Of a DNA stretch of 64,000 bases, positions 26,091-33,730 are shown piece after piece (the stretch's first letter is position 1; every line of letters begins with the position of its first letter). Position numbers and translations under genes: made by a program. Under the pieces are notes generated by a model that was not told the DNA's origin, did no database searches, and saw only the letters and a program-made list of their open reading frames with translations. The stretch comes from an uncultured Chitinophagaceae bacterium (GTDB taxonomy: Bacteria; Bacteroidota; Bacteroidia; Chitinophagales; Chitinophagaceae): positions 1 to 64,000 of the forward strand of contig CAKZFX010000012.1 in NCBI GenBank assembly GCA_936908745.1. Direction: 5' to 3'.

Positions 26091-26648
26091 CTACAAAAGG
26101 AAATCAATTTTCAACAATCCTTTCTTATTCTCATAATCCGCTGCACTGCTATATAAGTAATGTGAGGGTTCATTAACAATGCCTGCCCTTACAGGATTAT
26201 TATGTATGTAATTAAGCTTACTGCGCAAAAATGATTCGCTATGTATTTCTTCGGGATGATTATTGCCCGTCCATACTTTAAAATACCTGTTTGCATTGGT
26301 CCTGTTAGCATAGTAATTAAACATATATAACAACCAGTTGCGCCTGCTTTCAGGTTCTTCTTCTATGGATGCTGTAATGGCCTTACTGGTAAAAGTTTTA
26401 AAATCCCGGACTATATCGCTCAGATTATTGTTTAAGGCTGTCCAGATGATATGAACATGGTTTGACATGATAACATAAGCGCCTATTTGCAGGTTCTTTT
26501 TTTCCTGGCAAAACCGCATACTTTCCAATAAAATATCGCGGTATCGCTGGCGACTGAAAATATCTATCCAGCCCATTATGCTGAACGTGAGAAAATGTGT
26601 GGCGCTTTGATCCCTGATCTTGTAGCCATCGGCAAATTCATAACTCAT
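26091..26648 (-). CDS. REP-associated tyrosine transposase (RAYT, IS200/Y1 family)
   Basis: A 185-residue Y1 transposase relative. It has HFLTFSIMGW at the N-terminus, the HUH-type metal motif in MSNHVHIIW, an RNWLLYMFNYY segment, and the tyrosine region LNYIHNNPVRAGIV. Such single-copy RAYTs are thought to mobilise or process REP hairpins rather than move as insertion sequences. No terminal repeats or target duplication are seen. Hairpins lie on both sides (25943-26079 and 26702-26724). The start is ATG 26648. Confidence 0.9.
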   Translation of the reverse strand: MSYEFADGYKIRDQSATHFLTFSIMGWIDIFSRQRYRDILLESMRFCQEKKNLQIGAYVIMSNHVHIIWTALNNNLSDIVRDFKTFTSKAITASIEEEPESRRNWLLYMFNYYANRTNANRYFKVWTGNNHPEEIHSESFLRSKLNYIHNNPVRAGIVNEPSHYLYSSAADYENKKGLLKIDFLL

Positions 26649-26701
26649 AAGGTACGGTTTGTTTGAAGGTACTTCTTATTGCTGTAAGCAATAAAAACAG
26701 G

Positions 26702-26724
26702 CTTCGGGACTGGAAGTCCCGAAG
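26702..26724. repeat. REP-like hairpin upstream of RAYT gene
   Basis: A perfect 10-bp stem, CTTCGGGACT against AGTCCCGAAG, with a GGA 3-base loop, 54 bases upstream of the RAYT start. Different stem sequence from those on the other side, but the same architecture. Confidence 0.6.
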
Positions 26725-26821
26725 AGTCACAGTTCCGTACGAATATTTCATAAAAATGTCTTTGATGGTTTCGTATATATGCTGCCCGGAATTTACCCTC
26801 ACACTATCTTACTTTTGAACT

Positions 26822-27748
26822 ATGAAACAAGCACTTCTTTTATTCTTACTGCTTTGCCAACTGGTATTGAACGCACAGGTAGCCGTGCCGGATTTTAAAA
26901 AGACAACCGATGAAGAAATTGACAAGCAACTGAAATGGGGCGCTGTTTCATTAGAAAAGATAGACAGGATACCTCCCAGGATATTTGAAGAAAGAAAACT
27001 GCGCTCATTGATGATCTTTGTTTCTGATAGTTTAAAAGAAATACCCGCGGCTATTGGAAATATGGACAGTTTATTCCGACTTTCTGTTTCCAATACATCT
27101 ATCCGCCAATTGCCGCCTGCTGTTGGAAAGCTGAAGCGACTGATGGAACTCTACCTATCCTATAACTATATACGGAAGCTGCCCAAAGAGATCGGCGAGC
27201 TAAAACAATTGCAAAGCCTGTACCTGTTAAATATGTTTTTGGAGAAAATACCAGTTGAGATCGGGCAACTGACAGAGTTAAGGACAGTTGAGATCAATGA
27301 ACAACGATCGCTGTATCGCGGCGAAAAGCCTCCGGCGCAGGGATTAAATCTTCCTCCTGAAATCGGTAAACTGAAAAAATTACAGCGGCTTGATTTTTAT
27401 CGCAACAATTCAACCGTATTACCGGAAACCATCGGCGAATTGAAAAACCTCACCTTGCTCAACCTGATGGAAAATCAACTGGAAACGCTGCCGCCACAAA
27501 TTGGCCAGTTGGACAGCCTTAAAACATTACATCTTACCAAAAATAAATTGAAGGCTTTGCCAAAAGAGATCGGGCAGTTAACTAACCTCGAAGCATTATA
27601 TCTTGGCGATAATCAACTGGAACATTTACCGGCAGAACTGGCCAATCTTAAAAAACTGAAAGCCCTTTCCCTGCAACGGAATAAAATTCCACAGCAGGAA
27701 ATAGAGGCGCTGAAAACCGCACTACCACAGCTAAAAGTATATCAATAA
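26822..27748 (+). CDS. Secreted leucine-rich repeat protein
   Basis: 308 residues with a signal peptide (KQALLLFLLLCQLVLNAQ). From about residue 75 there are about nine leucine-rich repeats of roughly 23 residues, pattern LPxEIGxLxxLxxLxLxxNxL (LPKEIGELKQLQSLYL, LPPQIGQLDSLKTLHL, LPKEIGQLTNLEALYL). These are protein-binding surfaces; the partner is unknown. A TACTTTTG box at 26810-26817 ends four bases before the ATG, suggesting an almost leaderless transcript. The gene abuts, with no gap, the convergent gene at 27749. Confidence 0.85.
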   Translation: MKQALLLFLLLCQLVLNAQVAVPDFKKTTDEEIDKQLKWGAVSLEKIDRIPPRIFEERKLRSLMIFVSDSLKEIPAAIGNMDSLFRLSVSNTSIRQLPPAVGKLKRLMELYLSYNYIRKLPKEIGELKQLQSLYLLNMFLEKIPVEIGQLTELRTVEINEQRSLYRGEKPPAQGLNLPPEIGKLKKLQRLDFYRNNSTVLPETIGELKNLTLLNLMENQLETLPPQIGQLDSLKTLHLTKNKLKALPKEIGQLTNLEALYLGDNQLEHLPAELANLKKLKALSLQRNKIPQQEIEALKTALPQLKVYQ

Positions 27749-28318
27749 CTACTTCAGTATTTTCAACGAAGCCAGTACTTTTTTAAACTCGGCTTTAGAT
27801 ACAGGTAGGTAGCGATAATATTCAACCTCGTCACCTTCTTGTGGAGGATAATCTTCGGATAGTATGCAAAAGACATGAAAGGCTGTACCTTTTACGGTAA
27901 ACCATTCGGTGCCGACCAGGTCCATAACAGGTTCAGGTTTTTGCCCGGCTTCCGCTTCTTCCAATGGCTGGTAATACATATAAATTTTTCCAACAGCGCT
28001 GTTCACCGTTTCGCCTTTGTACCAGAGACTGCCTAAGCCATCAAAGCCAGCATCGATATGAAAGGATTGATACGTGCTGTCATTTATCTTTTTCTCGTAG
28101 CGGACCAGCAAGGTTTTCTCTTCATTATTGCCCGACCTAAGATTGGCGAGGATGATCGTATCTAATTTAAAACCCGCAGGTATATAAGTAGGCAATGGAA
28201 TTGAATAACCTGTCGCCAGCAATTTCTTTTTATTTGCGGCATTGATGCCCGGAAATACCTGGGCATGTAACAAAACCGTGCAAACGATGAATACAAGAAG
28301 GAGTGTAATTCTTTTCAT
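27749..28318 (-). CDS. Secreted protein of unknown function
   Basis: 189 residues with a signal peptide (KRITLLLVFIVCTVLLHAQ). The mature part is beta-rich with LPTYIPAGFKLDTI near the start, FHIDAGFDGLGSLWYKGE in the middle, and a C-terminal helix KAEFKKVLASLKILK. The IPAGF / YKGETV pattern resembles DUF4367-like lipoprotein domains only loosely, so I name no family. It converges on the LRR gene with no spacer. Confidence 0.6.
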   Translation of the reverse strand: MKRITLLLVFIVCTVLLHAQVFPGINAANKKKLLATGYSIPLPTYIPAGFKLDTIILANLRSGNNEEKTLLVRYEKKINDSTYQSFHIDAGFDGLGSLWYKGETVNSAVGKIYMYYQPLEEAEAGQKPEPVMDLVGTEWFTVKGTAFHVFCILSEDYPPQEGDEVEYYRYLPVSKAEFKKVLASLKILK

Positions 28319-28430
28319 TCATTAAATATATTTTGAAGACGTAGGCAAAACACTACCCGCCTGGCGGTATTCTTGTATTAGAAAGGTTTTAATCAGCTCT
28401 TCTTTTATGGTTTTTACTTATTTTGTGCCA

Positions 28431-29069
28431 ATGGATAAGGAAAAACCAGTAGTTCCACCACTACAAACTATCCCTGCTGAAGAACTCGAAGCGCTGATGC
28501 GTGTGCTCAACTATTTCTATCCCGTTTCTGAAGGCGCTGCCGCTTTCATCGCCACCCGGTTATCCAAATCATCCTTTCCCAAAGACAGTATGGTGCTGAA
28601 CGCCGGTGATATGTGCGACCATATCTTTTTTATCCTGAAAGGCGCCACCAGGGGTTATATCCGTGAAGGAAAAAAAGAGATCACCACCTGGATCACGGTG
28701 AACGGGGAAATGGTGACATCTATTTACAGCCTTGACCTGAACGAACCGGCAACGGAAAATATACAGGCGATTGAAGATTGTGAAATGCTGATGCTTCACT
28801 ACGAGGACCTGAACGAGATGTATGAAAAATTTCCAGAGTTCAATATTGTGATCCGTAAACTCCTGCAAGTGTATTACCGGGAAGCAGAAGGCCGTGCTTT
28901 TATTGCCCGGCTAACAAAGGCCGAAAACAAATACCATTGGTTTTTGGAAAAAAGCAGCCATTTGGCAAATCGCATCCAGTTAAAATACATTGCATCCTAC
29001 CTCGGCATTACGTTGGAAACATTGAGCCGTGTGCGCCGCAAAAAATGGATTGATAGCAAGAAACAATAG
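28431..29069 (+). CDS. Crp/Fnr-family transcriptional regulator
   Basis: 212 residues from ATG 28431 (an in-frame ATG at 28407 would add eight). The N-terminal cyclic-nucleotide-binding-type barrel contains DSMVLNAGDMCDHIFFILKG. A long linking helix leads to a winged helix with LKYIASYLGITLETLSRVRR as the recognition unit. There are no cysteines arranged for an Fnr iron-sulfur cluster. The sequence TTATTTTG ends five bases before 28431, which favours that start. Same type as the regulator at 59543. Its target cannot be told. Confidence 0.85.
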   Translation: MDKEKPVVPPLQTIPAEELEALMRVLNYFYPVSEGAAAFIATRLSKSSFPKDSMVLNAGDMCDHIFFILKGATRGYIREGKKEITTWITVNGEMVTSIYSLDLNEPATENIQAIEDCEMLMLHYEDLNEMYEKFPEFNIVIRKLLQVYYREAEGRAFIARLTKAENKYHWFLEKSSHLANRIQLKYIASYLGITLETLSRVRRKKWIDSKKQ

Positions 29070-29095
29070 GCAATGGGCAACAGGCAAAACGAAAA

Positions 29096-29168
29096 GAAAT
29101 TTCCCGCAGATCTTCGCTGATTTTATTCTGCGTTTACTTGCCTGCTGCAAGCAGGTCTGCGGGAGAAA
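29096..29168. repeat. Dispersed CCGCAGA repeat with nested hairpin
   Basis: Outer inverted arms TTTCCCGCAGA and TCTGCGGGAGAAA enclose TTCGCTGATTTTATTCTGCG and a hairpin identical to that at 10024 (CCTGCT, loop GCA, AGCAGG, 29141-29155). Lies between the convergent Crp/Fnr and SRPBCC genes. Confidence 0.55.
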
Positions 29169-29185
29169 AAAGATATCCAACAAAC

Positions 29186-29614
29186 TTACTTTTCTAAATG
29201 CTTTGGCAACAAATTCCCAATCAACTCTGTCCAGCCCGCTTCGAAACTTGCTTTTCCAAAATCCTTGTTGTCCGATGCAAAACTTTCCAGGCCAGTATGT
29301 GTCAGTTTTAACTTCGTACTGTTTCCTTCTGGAAACAATTCAAAGCTGACAACCGAATAACCGGCGCGACCCTGGTAGGTCCAGGAATAAGATAACTTTT
29401 TCATCGGCTCTGCTTCCAATACTTTGCAGAGATGCACATACTCTTCACCCGTAGAGCCTTTGCCCGAAAAGCTGAATTCAAAACCAACTTCCGGTTTAAA
29501 TTCAGACAAATCAAAATACCATTGTTTCATTTCCTGTTTGTCGGAAATAGCTTTCCATACTTTTTCAACCGGGGCGTTCAATGTTCTTTCAATAACAAAT
29601 GCTGCTGATTCCAT
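29186..29614 (-). CDS. SRPBCC (AHSA1-type) domain protein
   Basis: 142 residues of the activator-of-Hsp90 / START-like fold: FVIERTLNAPVEKVWKAISD at the N-terminus, KQWYFDLSEFKPEVGFEFSF and the closing helix EAGWTELIGNLLPKHLEK. No signal peptide. It lies 24 bases downstream of an ArsR-type regulator gene on the same strand, the usual arrangement for this family. Ligand unknown. Confidence 0.85.
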   Translation of the reverse strand: MESAAFVIERTLNAPVEKVWKAISDKQEMKQWYFDLSEFKPEVGFEFSFSGKGSTGEEYVHLCKVLEAEPMKKLSYSWTYQGRAGYSVVSFELFPEGNSTKLKLTHTGLESFASDNKDFGKASFEAGWTELIGNLLPKHLEK

Positions 29615-29638
29615 ATAATGACTGTTTTAGATAAACGA

Positions 29639-29983
29639 TTACTTTCTTTTTGATTTCTTGCCCGGTGGGTCTGTGGGTTGTATTGCCGATAAATAATTTT
29701 CCAACGCATCCAGTTTACCTTCCCAGAAAATGCGGTATTGCTCCACCCAGCCCGACACTTCGTTGAGCCTTTTCAATTTTGCCTCACAATAGCGTTCACG
29801 GCCTTTTTGTTTGATAACCACGAGGCCGCATTCTGCCAAAATCTTCATATGCTTGGAAATAGCAGGACGACTGATATCAAACTGTTCGGCAACGGTATTT
29901 ACATTAAGCGGTTGCTGCGCCAGCAACCCGATGATCTGCCGCCGGGTAGGGTCGGCAATAGCCTGGAAAACGTCTCTTCTCAT
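29639..29983 (-). CDS. ArsR-family winged-helix regulator
   Basis: 114 residues. A winged helix-turn-helix spans about 5-80, with AIADPTRRQIIGLLAQQPLNVN, and the recognition helix FDISRPAISKHMKILAECGLV. No metal-binding CxC pair is seen, so it is of the metal-free branch that pairs with SRPBCC proteins. It has a lysine-rich tail (PPGKKSKRK). The gene heads the two-gene operon with the SRPBCC gene. It may repress its own operon (inference). Confidence 0.9.
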   Translation of the reverse strand: MRRDVFQAIADPTRRQIIGLLAQQPLNVNTVAEQFDISRPAISKHMKILAECGLVVIKQKGRERYCEAKLKRLNEVSGWVEQYRIFWEGKLDALENYLSAIQPTDPPGKKSKRK

Positions 29984-30048
29984 ACTAATTATGTAACTGT
30001 TCGGTTACAAATATAGGAAACCTTTTGGTTACGCAAAATCCCGGGCAT

Positions 30049-30073
30049 AAAAAAAGGCCGCACGAGGCGGCCC
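30049..30073 (-). terminator. Terminator of the 30099-30512 gene
   Basis: GGCCGC (30056-30061) pairs with GCGGCC (30067-30072) around a 5-base loop. On the minus strand the stem is followed by seven T. It lies 26 bases after the minus-strand stop at 30099. Confidence 0.8.
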
Positions 30074-30098
30074 TTTGTATATGGTATGTTTTCCAGGA

Positions 30099-30512
30099 TT
30101 AATAATTCACTTTGTTCACCAGTGTCTCTGCGATATAACGTGAATTCTGGTTTACTTCGTAGATATAAGTCTTTTTAGACTCTTTACCTGTAATCTCGAA
30201 ACGCAACACTTCATCAAGGTTGATCTCGTCTGTGTTTACCATGAACTTTTTAGAAGTCACATCGGCTTTCAATGTCTCTTTATATAAAGAGTTGCCATTT
30301 TCATCACGGATGTTCAGTACGAATTCTTTTTCTGTGCCCGGGCTGAGAATGCTCAGTTCAAACACAGGTTTGTCTTTCAGGTTGCCGATAAACTTCAGTT
30401 CGATAGAAGCGGCATTTTTATCATCAGTTGCGTTTACAGTGGTTGTCAGCGCTGTTGCAAAAAGAGTGATTACGGCGATAAGGCTGTTGCGGAAATTGAT
30501 TTGAGTTTTCAT
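30099..30512 (-). CDS. Small exported protein of unknown function
   Basis: 137 residues from ATG 30512 (MKTQINFRNSLIAVITLFATALTTT forms a signal peptide to about residue 27). The mature part is a beta-sandwich-like domain (ELSILSPGTEKEFVLNIRDENGN, then LRFEITGKESKKTYIYEVNQ), the pattern of secretion-tail-like or DUF3244-like domains. No catalytic residues are seen. A clear terminator follows. The gene is alone. The 611 bases upstream hold no other gene. Confidence 0.65.
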   Translation of the reverse strand: MKTQINFRNSLIAVITLFATALTTTVNATDDKNAASIELKFIGNLKDKPVFELSILSPGTEKEFVLNIRDENGNSLYKETLKADVTSKKFMVNTDEINLDEVLRFEITGKESKKTYIYEVNQNSRYIAETLVNKVNY

Positions 30513-31123
30513 ACTAATTTGTTTTAAGGTTGATACAATTTGATTGGTCATAGACCGCAATCGGCGACAAGCTGAATATGTGCAAACAAAAGAGGCAAGT
30601 GTTGAAACCGGGCAAGAGTCGTTGTTTACCGGTAAAAATCTGGTTCACTTAGATTGTGAACCCCTTGTTTGAAATATCTGATGCAAACATACACCCGCAA
30701 AAAAGCGGTTACAAACCATGTTTAACCCGGTTTATTGGTCGCAAAGCCGGGAACAAATGAAATAAGTAATTGATTATTAATAAATTGACTACAAAAAATT
30801 ACTGATACCCAAGCCTCTGGCGACATATTTTGTTAACATGTGGAACGCAGTCAAACATCCGTGGAACTAAATTTATCGTTAGTGATATTAGTTTTTTATT
30901 ATAGTTATTGGCTAACTGCCTGATTTTCAGGTTTGGGATTTTCTTGTTAAGAAATTAGTCTTTTCTTTCAGATGATGACATCAAAAAAATAATACCTTCA
31001 CCCGCATTCAAGCGATAAAAAAAGAAGCTAAATAGCTTTTACTCAACTAAATGAAAGGTCTTTTGTTATTCTAAGTAGTACCAGGGCCAAAGCTTGGGGA
31101 AGAACTAAAAAAAGGAGTTTATT
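30513..31123. other. 611-base gap, AT-rich, no gene seen
   Basis: No convincing coding frame or tRNA. It holds an inverted repeat GGTTCAC/GTGAACC (30642-30662), a relic of the RAYT-linked hairpin at 30811-30824 (AAGCCTCTGGCGAC, compare ATCGCCTCTGGCGAT), and a small CCTGA/TTT/TCAGG hairpin (30919-30931). The last 15 bases carry a strong Shine-Dalgarno (AAAGGAG) for the DsbA-like gene. Confidence 0.6.
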
Positions 31124-31705
31124 ATGGCATTTAAGAAAGATGATATTATCATCATTGAACCTAAAGAAATGTTTGTTGGCGAAAAAAACGCCCCGGTCAC
31201 TTTGATGGAATTTGGCGAGTACGAAAACGAGGACTGTGCAAAGGCCAACGAAATTGTAAAGCAGTTATTGGAAGAATATGAAGGAAAGATCCGTTTCCAG
31301 TTCCGTCATTTTCCATTGACAATGATACACCAGCGCAGCCTGAAAGCCAGCGAATCTGCTGTTGCTGCCGGGCAGGAAGGCAAATTCTGGGAAATGCACA
31401 ACGTGTTGTTCAGCAACCGTCGCAACCTCGGAACTACCAGTCTGAAACTGTATTCAAAGGAAGCAGGTGTTAAAAGCAAAAAATTCCTGGACGATCTTGT
31501 AAACGGTACGTTTGGCTGGCAGGTACAGGATGACCTGAAAGAAGGTTTGGACAGAGGTGTAAAAGAATTGCCTGCATTCTTCATCAACGATGAAAAATTT
31601 GTTGGCAAACCTACCTACGCTAACCTGAGCGCAGCGATTGAAAATGCATTGAAGAAAACAAAAAAGAAAGCGCCTGCTAAAGCAGCCGTTAAGCAAAGAG
31701 CTTAA
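31124..31705 (+). CDS. DsbA-fold (thioredoxin-like) protein without CxxC, with basic tail
   Basis: 193 residues, no signal peptide. The N-terminal part matches DsbA/DSBA-like thioredoxin proteins: APVTLMEFGEYENEDCAKA lines up with the usual EFxDYxCPYC start, giving N35-E-D-C38 in place of CxxC. RFQFRHFPL, the helical insertion with AAGQEGKFWEMHNVLF, and the cis-Pro loop (ELPAFFIN, P150) are all present. C38 is the only cysteine, so it cannot be a normal dithiol oxidase. The last 17 residues (KKTKKKAPAKAAVKQRA) are histone-tail-like. An unusually strong Shine-Dalgarno and a terminator flank it. Confidence 0.85.
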   Translation: MAFKKDDIIIIEPKEMFVGEKNAPVTLMEFGEYENEDCAKANEIVKQLLEEYEGKIRFQFRHFPLTMIHQRSLKASESAVAAGQEGKFWEMHNVLFSNRRNLGTTSLKLYSKEAGVKSKKFLDDLVNGTFGWQVQDDLKEGLDRGVKELPAFFINDEKFVGKPTYANLSAAIENALKKTKKKAPAKAAVKQRA

Positions 31706-31729
31706 TTCTTTTACTGTAAATAAATGGAG

Positions 31730-31761
31730 CTCCTGTCATTCAACATGGCAGGAGTTTTTTT
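31730..31761 (+). terminator. Terminator of DsbA-like gene
   Basis: CTCCTGTCAT (31730-31739) pairs with ATGGCAGGAG (31745-31754, one G-T pair), followed by seven T. The T run overlaps the stop codon of the convergent helicase gene. Confidence 0.85.
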
Positions 31762-32944
31762 ATCTCCGCCTGCGGTTCTTAAATCCTGTCCGGGGTTGGT
31801 AAGCTGGTGCAGGTCCCAACGCTTCAGGAATAGCCGCTTTGGGTACTTCTTTTTCCAGCAACTTTTCGATGGCGGCAAACTTGTTTTGTTCTTTGGGACT
31901 TACAAATGTGTAGGCTGTTCCGTCTGTTTCCGCACGGGCCGTACGGCCGATACGGTGAACATAATCTTCGCCATCATTGGGCACATCAAAATTGATCACA
32001 AGATCAATATGATCGATATCAATACCACGGCTGAGAATATCGGTGGCCACGAGAATAGGCAATCGCTTGCTGGTAAAGCTGCGTAATACTTCTTCTCTCT
32101 TAGCCTGTTCCAAATCGGAATGTATTTCTTCCGCAGGCAGGCCGGCCCGTTTTAATTCACGGGTCAGTACTTTCACCTGTTGTTTTTTGGAGCAAAAAAT
32201 AACAATGGAATTGAACTGTTTGCTTTTCAGCAACTGTTTGATCAGCGGCAATTTTTGTTCTTCGTATACAACAAAAGCCTGCTGCACTATCTTTTCCGGT
32301 GGCTTTGAAATAGCGATGTTTATTTCAGCCGGTTTGTTCAGGATGCGTTGCGCCAGTGTGCGGATCTTTGGTGGCATGGTAGCCGAAAAAAGCAGGGTTT
32401 GGCGTTTCTGTGGCAATGCATTGATGATACGCATGATATCATCATGAAAACCCATGTCGAGCATGCGATCGGCTTCATCCAGCACCAGGTACTTCAGTTG
32501 CTTGATCTTTACATAGCCCATATTAATATGCGCTATCATCTTACCCGGAGTGCACACTACAATATCAACACCTTTTGACAGGGCCTGTTTTTCCTGTATA
32601 AAGCTATTGCCATCGCCACCGCCATATACAGCAATGGAACTCACCGATGTAAAATAGGAGAGCCCTTCAAGGTGCTCACTGATCTGCACCGCCAGTTCTC
32701 TTGTCGGCACAATGACCATGGCACTGATATGATGATCGCTGCTGTTGCCGTTGAGTAAATGGTTTAATACCGGCAGCAAAAAAGCGGCGGTCTTGCCGGT
32801 GCCGGTTTGTGCGGAAGCGATGATGTCTTTTCCTTCCAGTATCAGCGGGATTACCTGTTCCTGCACAGGTGTGGCATCTTCGTAGTTACTTGCCGCTATC
32901 CCTTCCAGTAAGTTTTCGTGGAAATTAAATTCGGTGAATTTCAA
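31760..32944 (-). CDS. DEAD-box RNA helicase
   Basis: 394 residues, with all family motifs in order: Q-motif region YEDATPVQEQVI, motif I ASAQTGTGKTAA, motif Ia PTRELAVQ, DEAD-box as VLDEADRMLDMG, SAT in LLFSATMPP, and the C-terminal domain motifs ILVATDILSRGIDI and HRIGRTARAE. The short basic tail (RTGFKNRRRR) probably binds RNA. It is RhlE-like in size. An RRM protein gene lies upstream on the same strand, and the two may act together in cold-shock-type RNA remodelling (inference). Confidence 0.95.
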   Translation of the reverse strand: MKFTEFNFHENLLEGIAASNYEDATPVQEQVIPLILEGKDIIASAQTGTGKTAAFLLPVLNHLLNGNSSDHHISAMVIVPTRELAVQISEHLEGLSYFTSVSSIAVYGGGDGNSFIQEKQALSKGVDIVVCTPGKMIAHINMGYVKIKQLKYLVLDEADRMLDMGFHDDIMRIINALPQKRQTLLFSATMPPKIRTLAQRILNKPAEINIAISKPPEKIVQQAFVVYEEQKLPLIKQLLKSKQFNSIVIFCSKKQQVKVLTRELKRAGLPAEEIHSDLEQAKREEVLRSFTSKRLPILVATDILSRGIDIDHIDLVINFDVPNDGEDYVHRIGRTARAETDGTAYTFVSPKEQNKFAAIEKLLEKEVPKAAIPEALGPAPAYQPRTGFKNRRRR

Positions 32945-33014
32945 GGAGTATAAGAATTAGAGGTCAGCATTAATTTTCGTAAAGATAAGGCGAAATGAAG
33001 TTTTTGTTAAAAGC

Positions 33015-33040
33015 AAAGGGAAGGCTAAAGCCTCCCCTTT
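33015..33040. terminator. Hairpin between RRM and helicase genes
   Basis: A 12-bp stem with one mismatch (AAAGGGAAGGCT / AGCCTCCCCTTT) and a two-base loop, 24 bases after the RRM stop. On the minus strand it is followed by only a weak T-rich stretch, so it may terminate or merely attenuate. Confidence 0.55.
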
Positions 33041-33063
33041 ACAAAACGATACAGCTATGGTGA

Positions 33064-33354
33064 TTACCAGCGGTTGTTTGAATTAGAATAAGAAGGCCTT
33101 GGCTTTCTTTCTTCTTTTGGTTTTGCTTCAGCAACTTTGATAGAACGGCCGTCAACTGTTGCGCCATCCAGCTCAGCGATTGCTTTTTTCGCAGCTTCGT
33201 CATCGCTCATTTCAACAAAGCCAAAACCTTTGCTGCGGTTAGTAAATTTGTCCATGATCACTTTGGCAGAAGTTACTTCTCCATACTCAGCAAAATAGGA
33301 CATCAGGTCTTCGTCTTGTACAGCGAAGCTCAGGTTTGAAACATAAATGTTCAT
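33064..33354 (-). CDS. RNA-recognition-motif (RRM) RNA-binding protein
   Basis: 96 residues: one RRM (about 1-78) with RNP2 IYVSNL at residues 3-8 and RNP1 KGFGFVEM at 42-49, then a proline/arginine/asparagine-rich tail. These small proteins bind single-stranded RNA and in Bacteroidota and cyanobacteria are often cold-induced. The gene lies upstream of a DEAD-box helicase gene on the same strand. A promoter-like TATCTTTG about 130 bases upstream would give a long 5' leader, as in cold-shock genes. Confidence 0.93.
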   Translation of the reverse strand: MNIYVSNLSFAVQDEDLMSYFAEYGEVTSAKVIMDKFTNRSKGFGFVEMSDDEAAKKAIAELDGATVDGRSIKVAEAKPKEERKPRPSYSNSNNRW

Positions 33355-33730
33355 CTGAAAAAATTAATATCAAATAATAAATACTTGAGAAAAACGCAAC
33401 GTAAAGAAGACTAACTATTAGCAGAAATGCGTAGCAGAAAAAATCGTTCACTTACAATCTATCGTCGAACTCAAATTAACACTGCAAAGATACGCCGTAT
33501 TAATGACAAACTACGTTATTATTTCGTGAATACTTCAGTATCCTTCTCAGCACTGTGGTGGTTTCCAGTGTCATTTGCAGCCCTTTGCCGGGGTTCTTTG
33601 ATTGTGTAAGTCAAACATTACTACAACTGTAACAGTAGCTAAATAAGGCATTTGTGAGCGAATTAAGACAGGTTCCGGAGCGCAATACTACAATTTGAGA
33701 GGGATTGGACAGGTATGTTTGTAGTACTGT
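33355..33730. other. 376-base divergent regulatory gap
   Basis: Between the divergent RRM and histidine kinase genes. No coding frame is credible. The minus strand has TATCTTTG at 33492-33485 (possible promoter of the RRM gene, leader about 130 bases). The plus strand has TATGTTTG at 33714-33721, nine bases before the kinase start. Confidence 0.5.
33714..33721 (+). promoter_or_regulatory. Putative -7 box of histidine kinase gene
   Basis: TATGTTTG, an exact TAnnTTTG match, nine bases before the start. A TTTG lies 16 bases further upstream, slightly close for a -33 element. Confidence 0.35.

Noticed and set aside
26091..26648. RAYT gene as part of a complete insertion sequence
   Set aside because: No matching terminal repeats, no target duplication and no accessory frame; the flanking hairpins differ from each other.
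30513..31123. Possible tRNA or small RNA gene in the long gap
   Set aside because: No cloverleaf or CCA-end pattern could be assembled. Small inverted repeats alone do not support an RNA gene.
33427..33609. 60-codon plus-strand frame in the divergent gap
   Set aside because: No start context, no similarity, and it overlaps the likely RRM promoter and leader.
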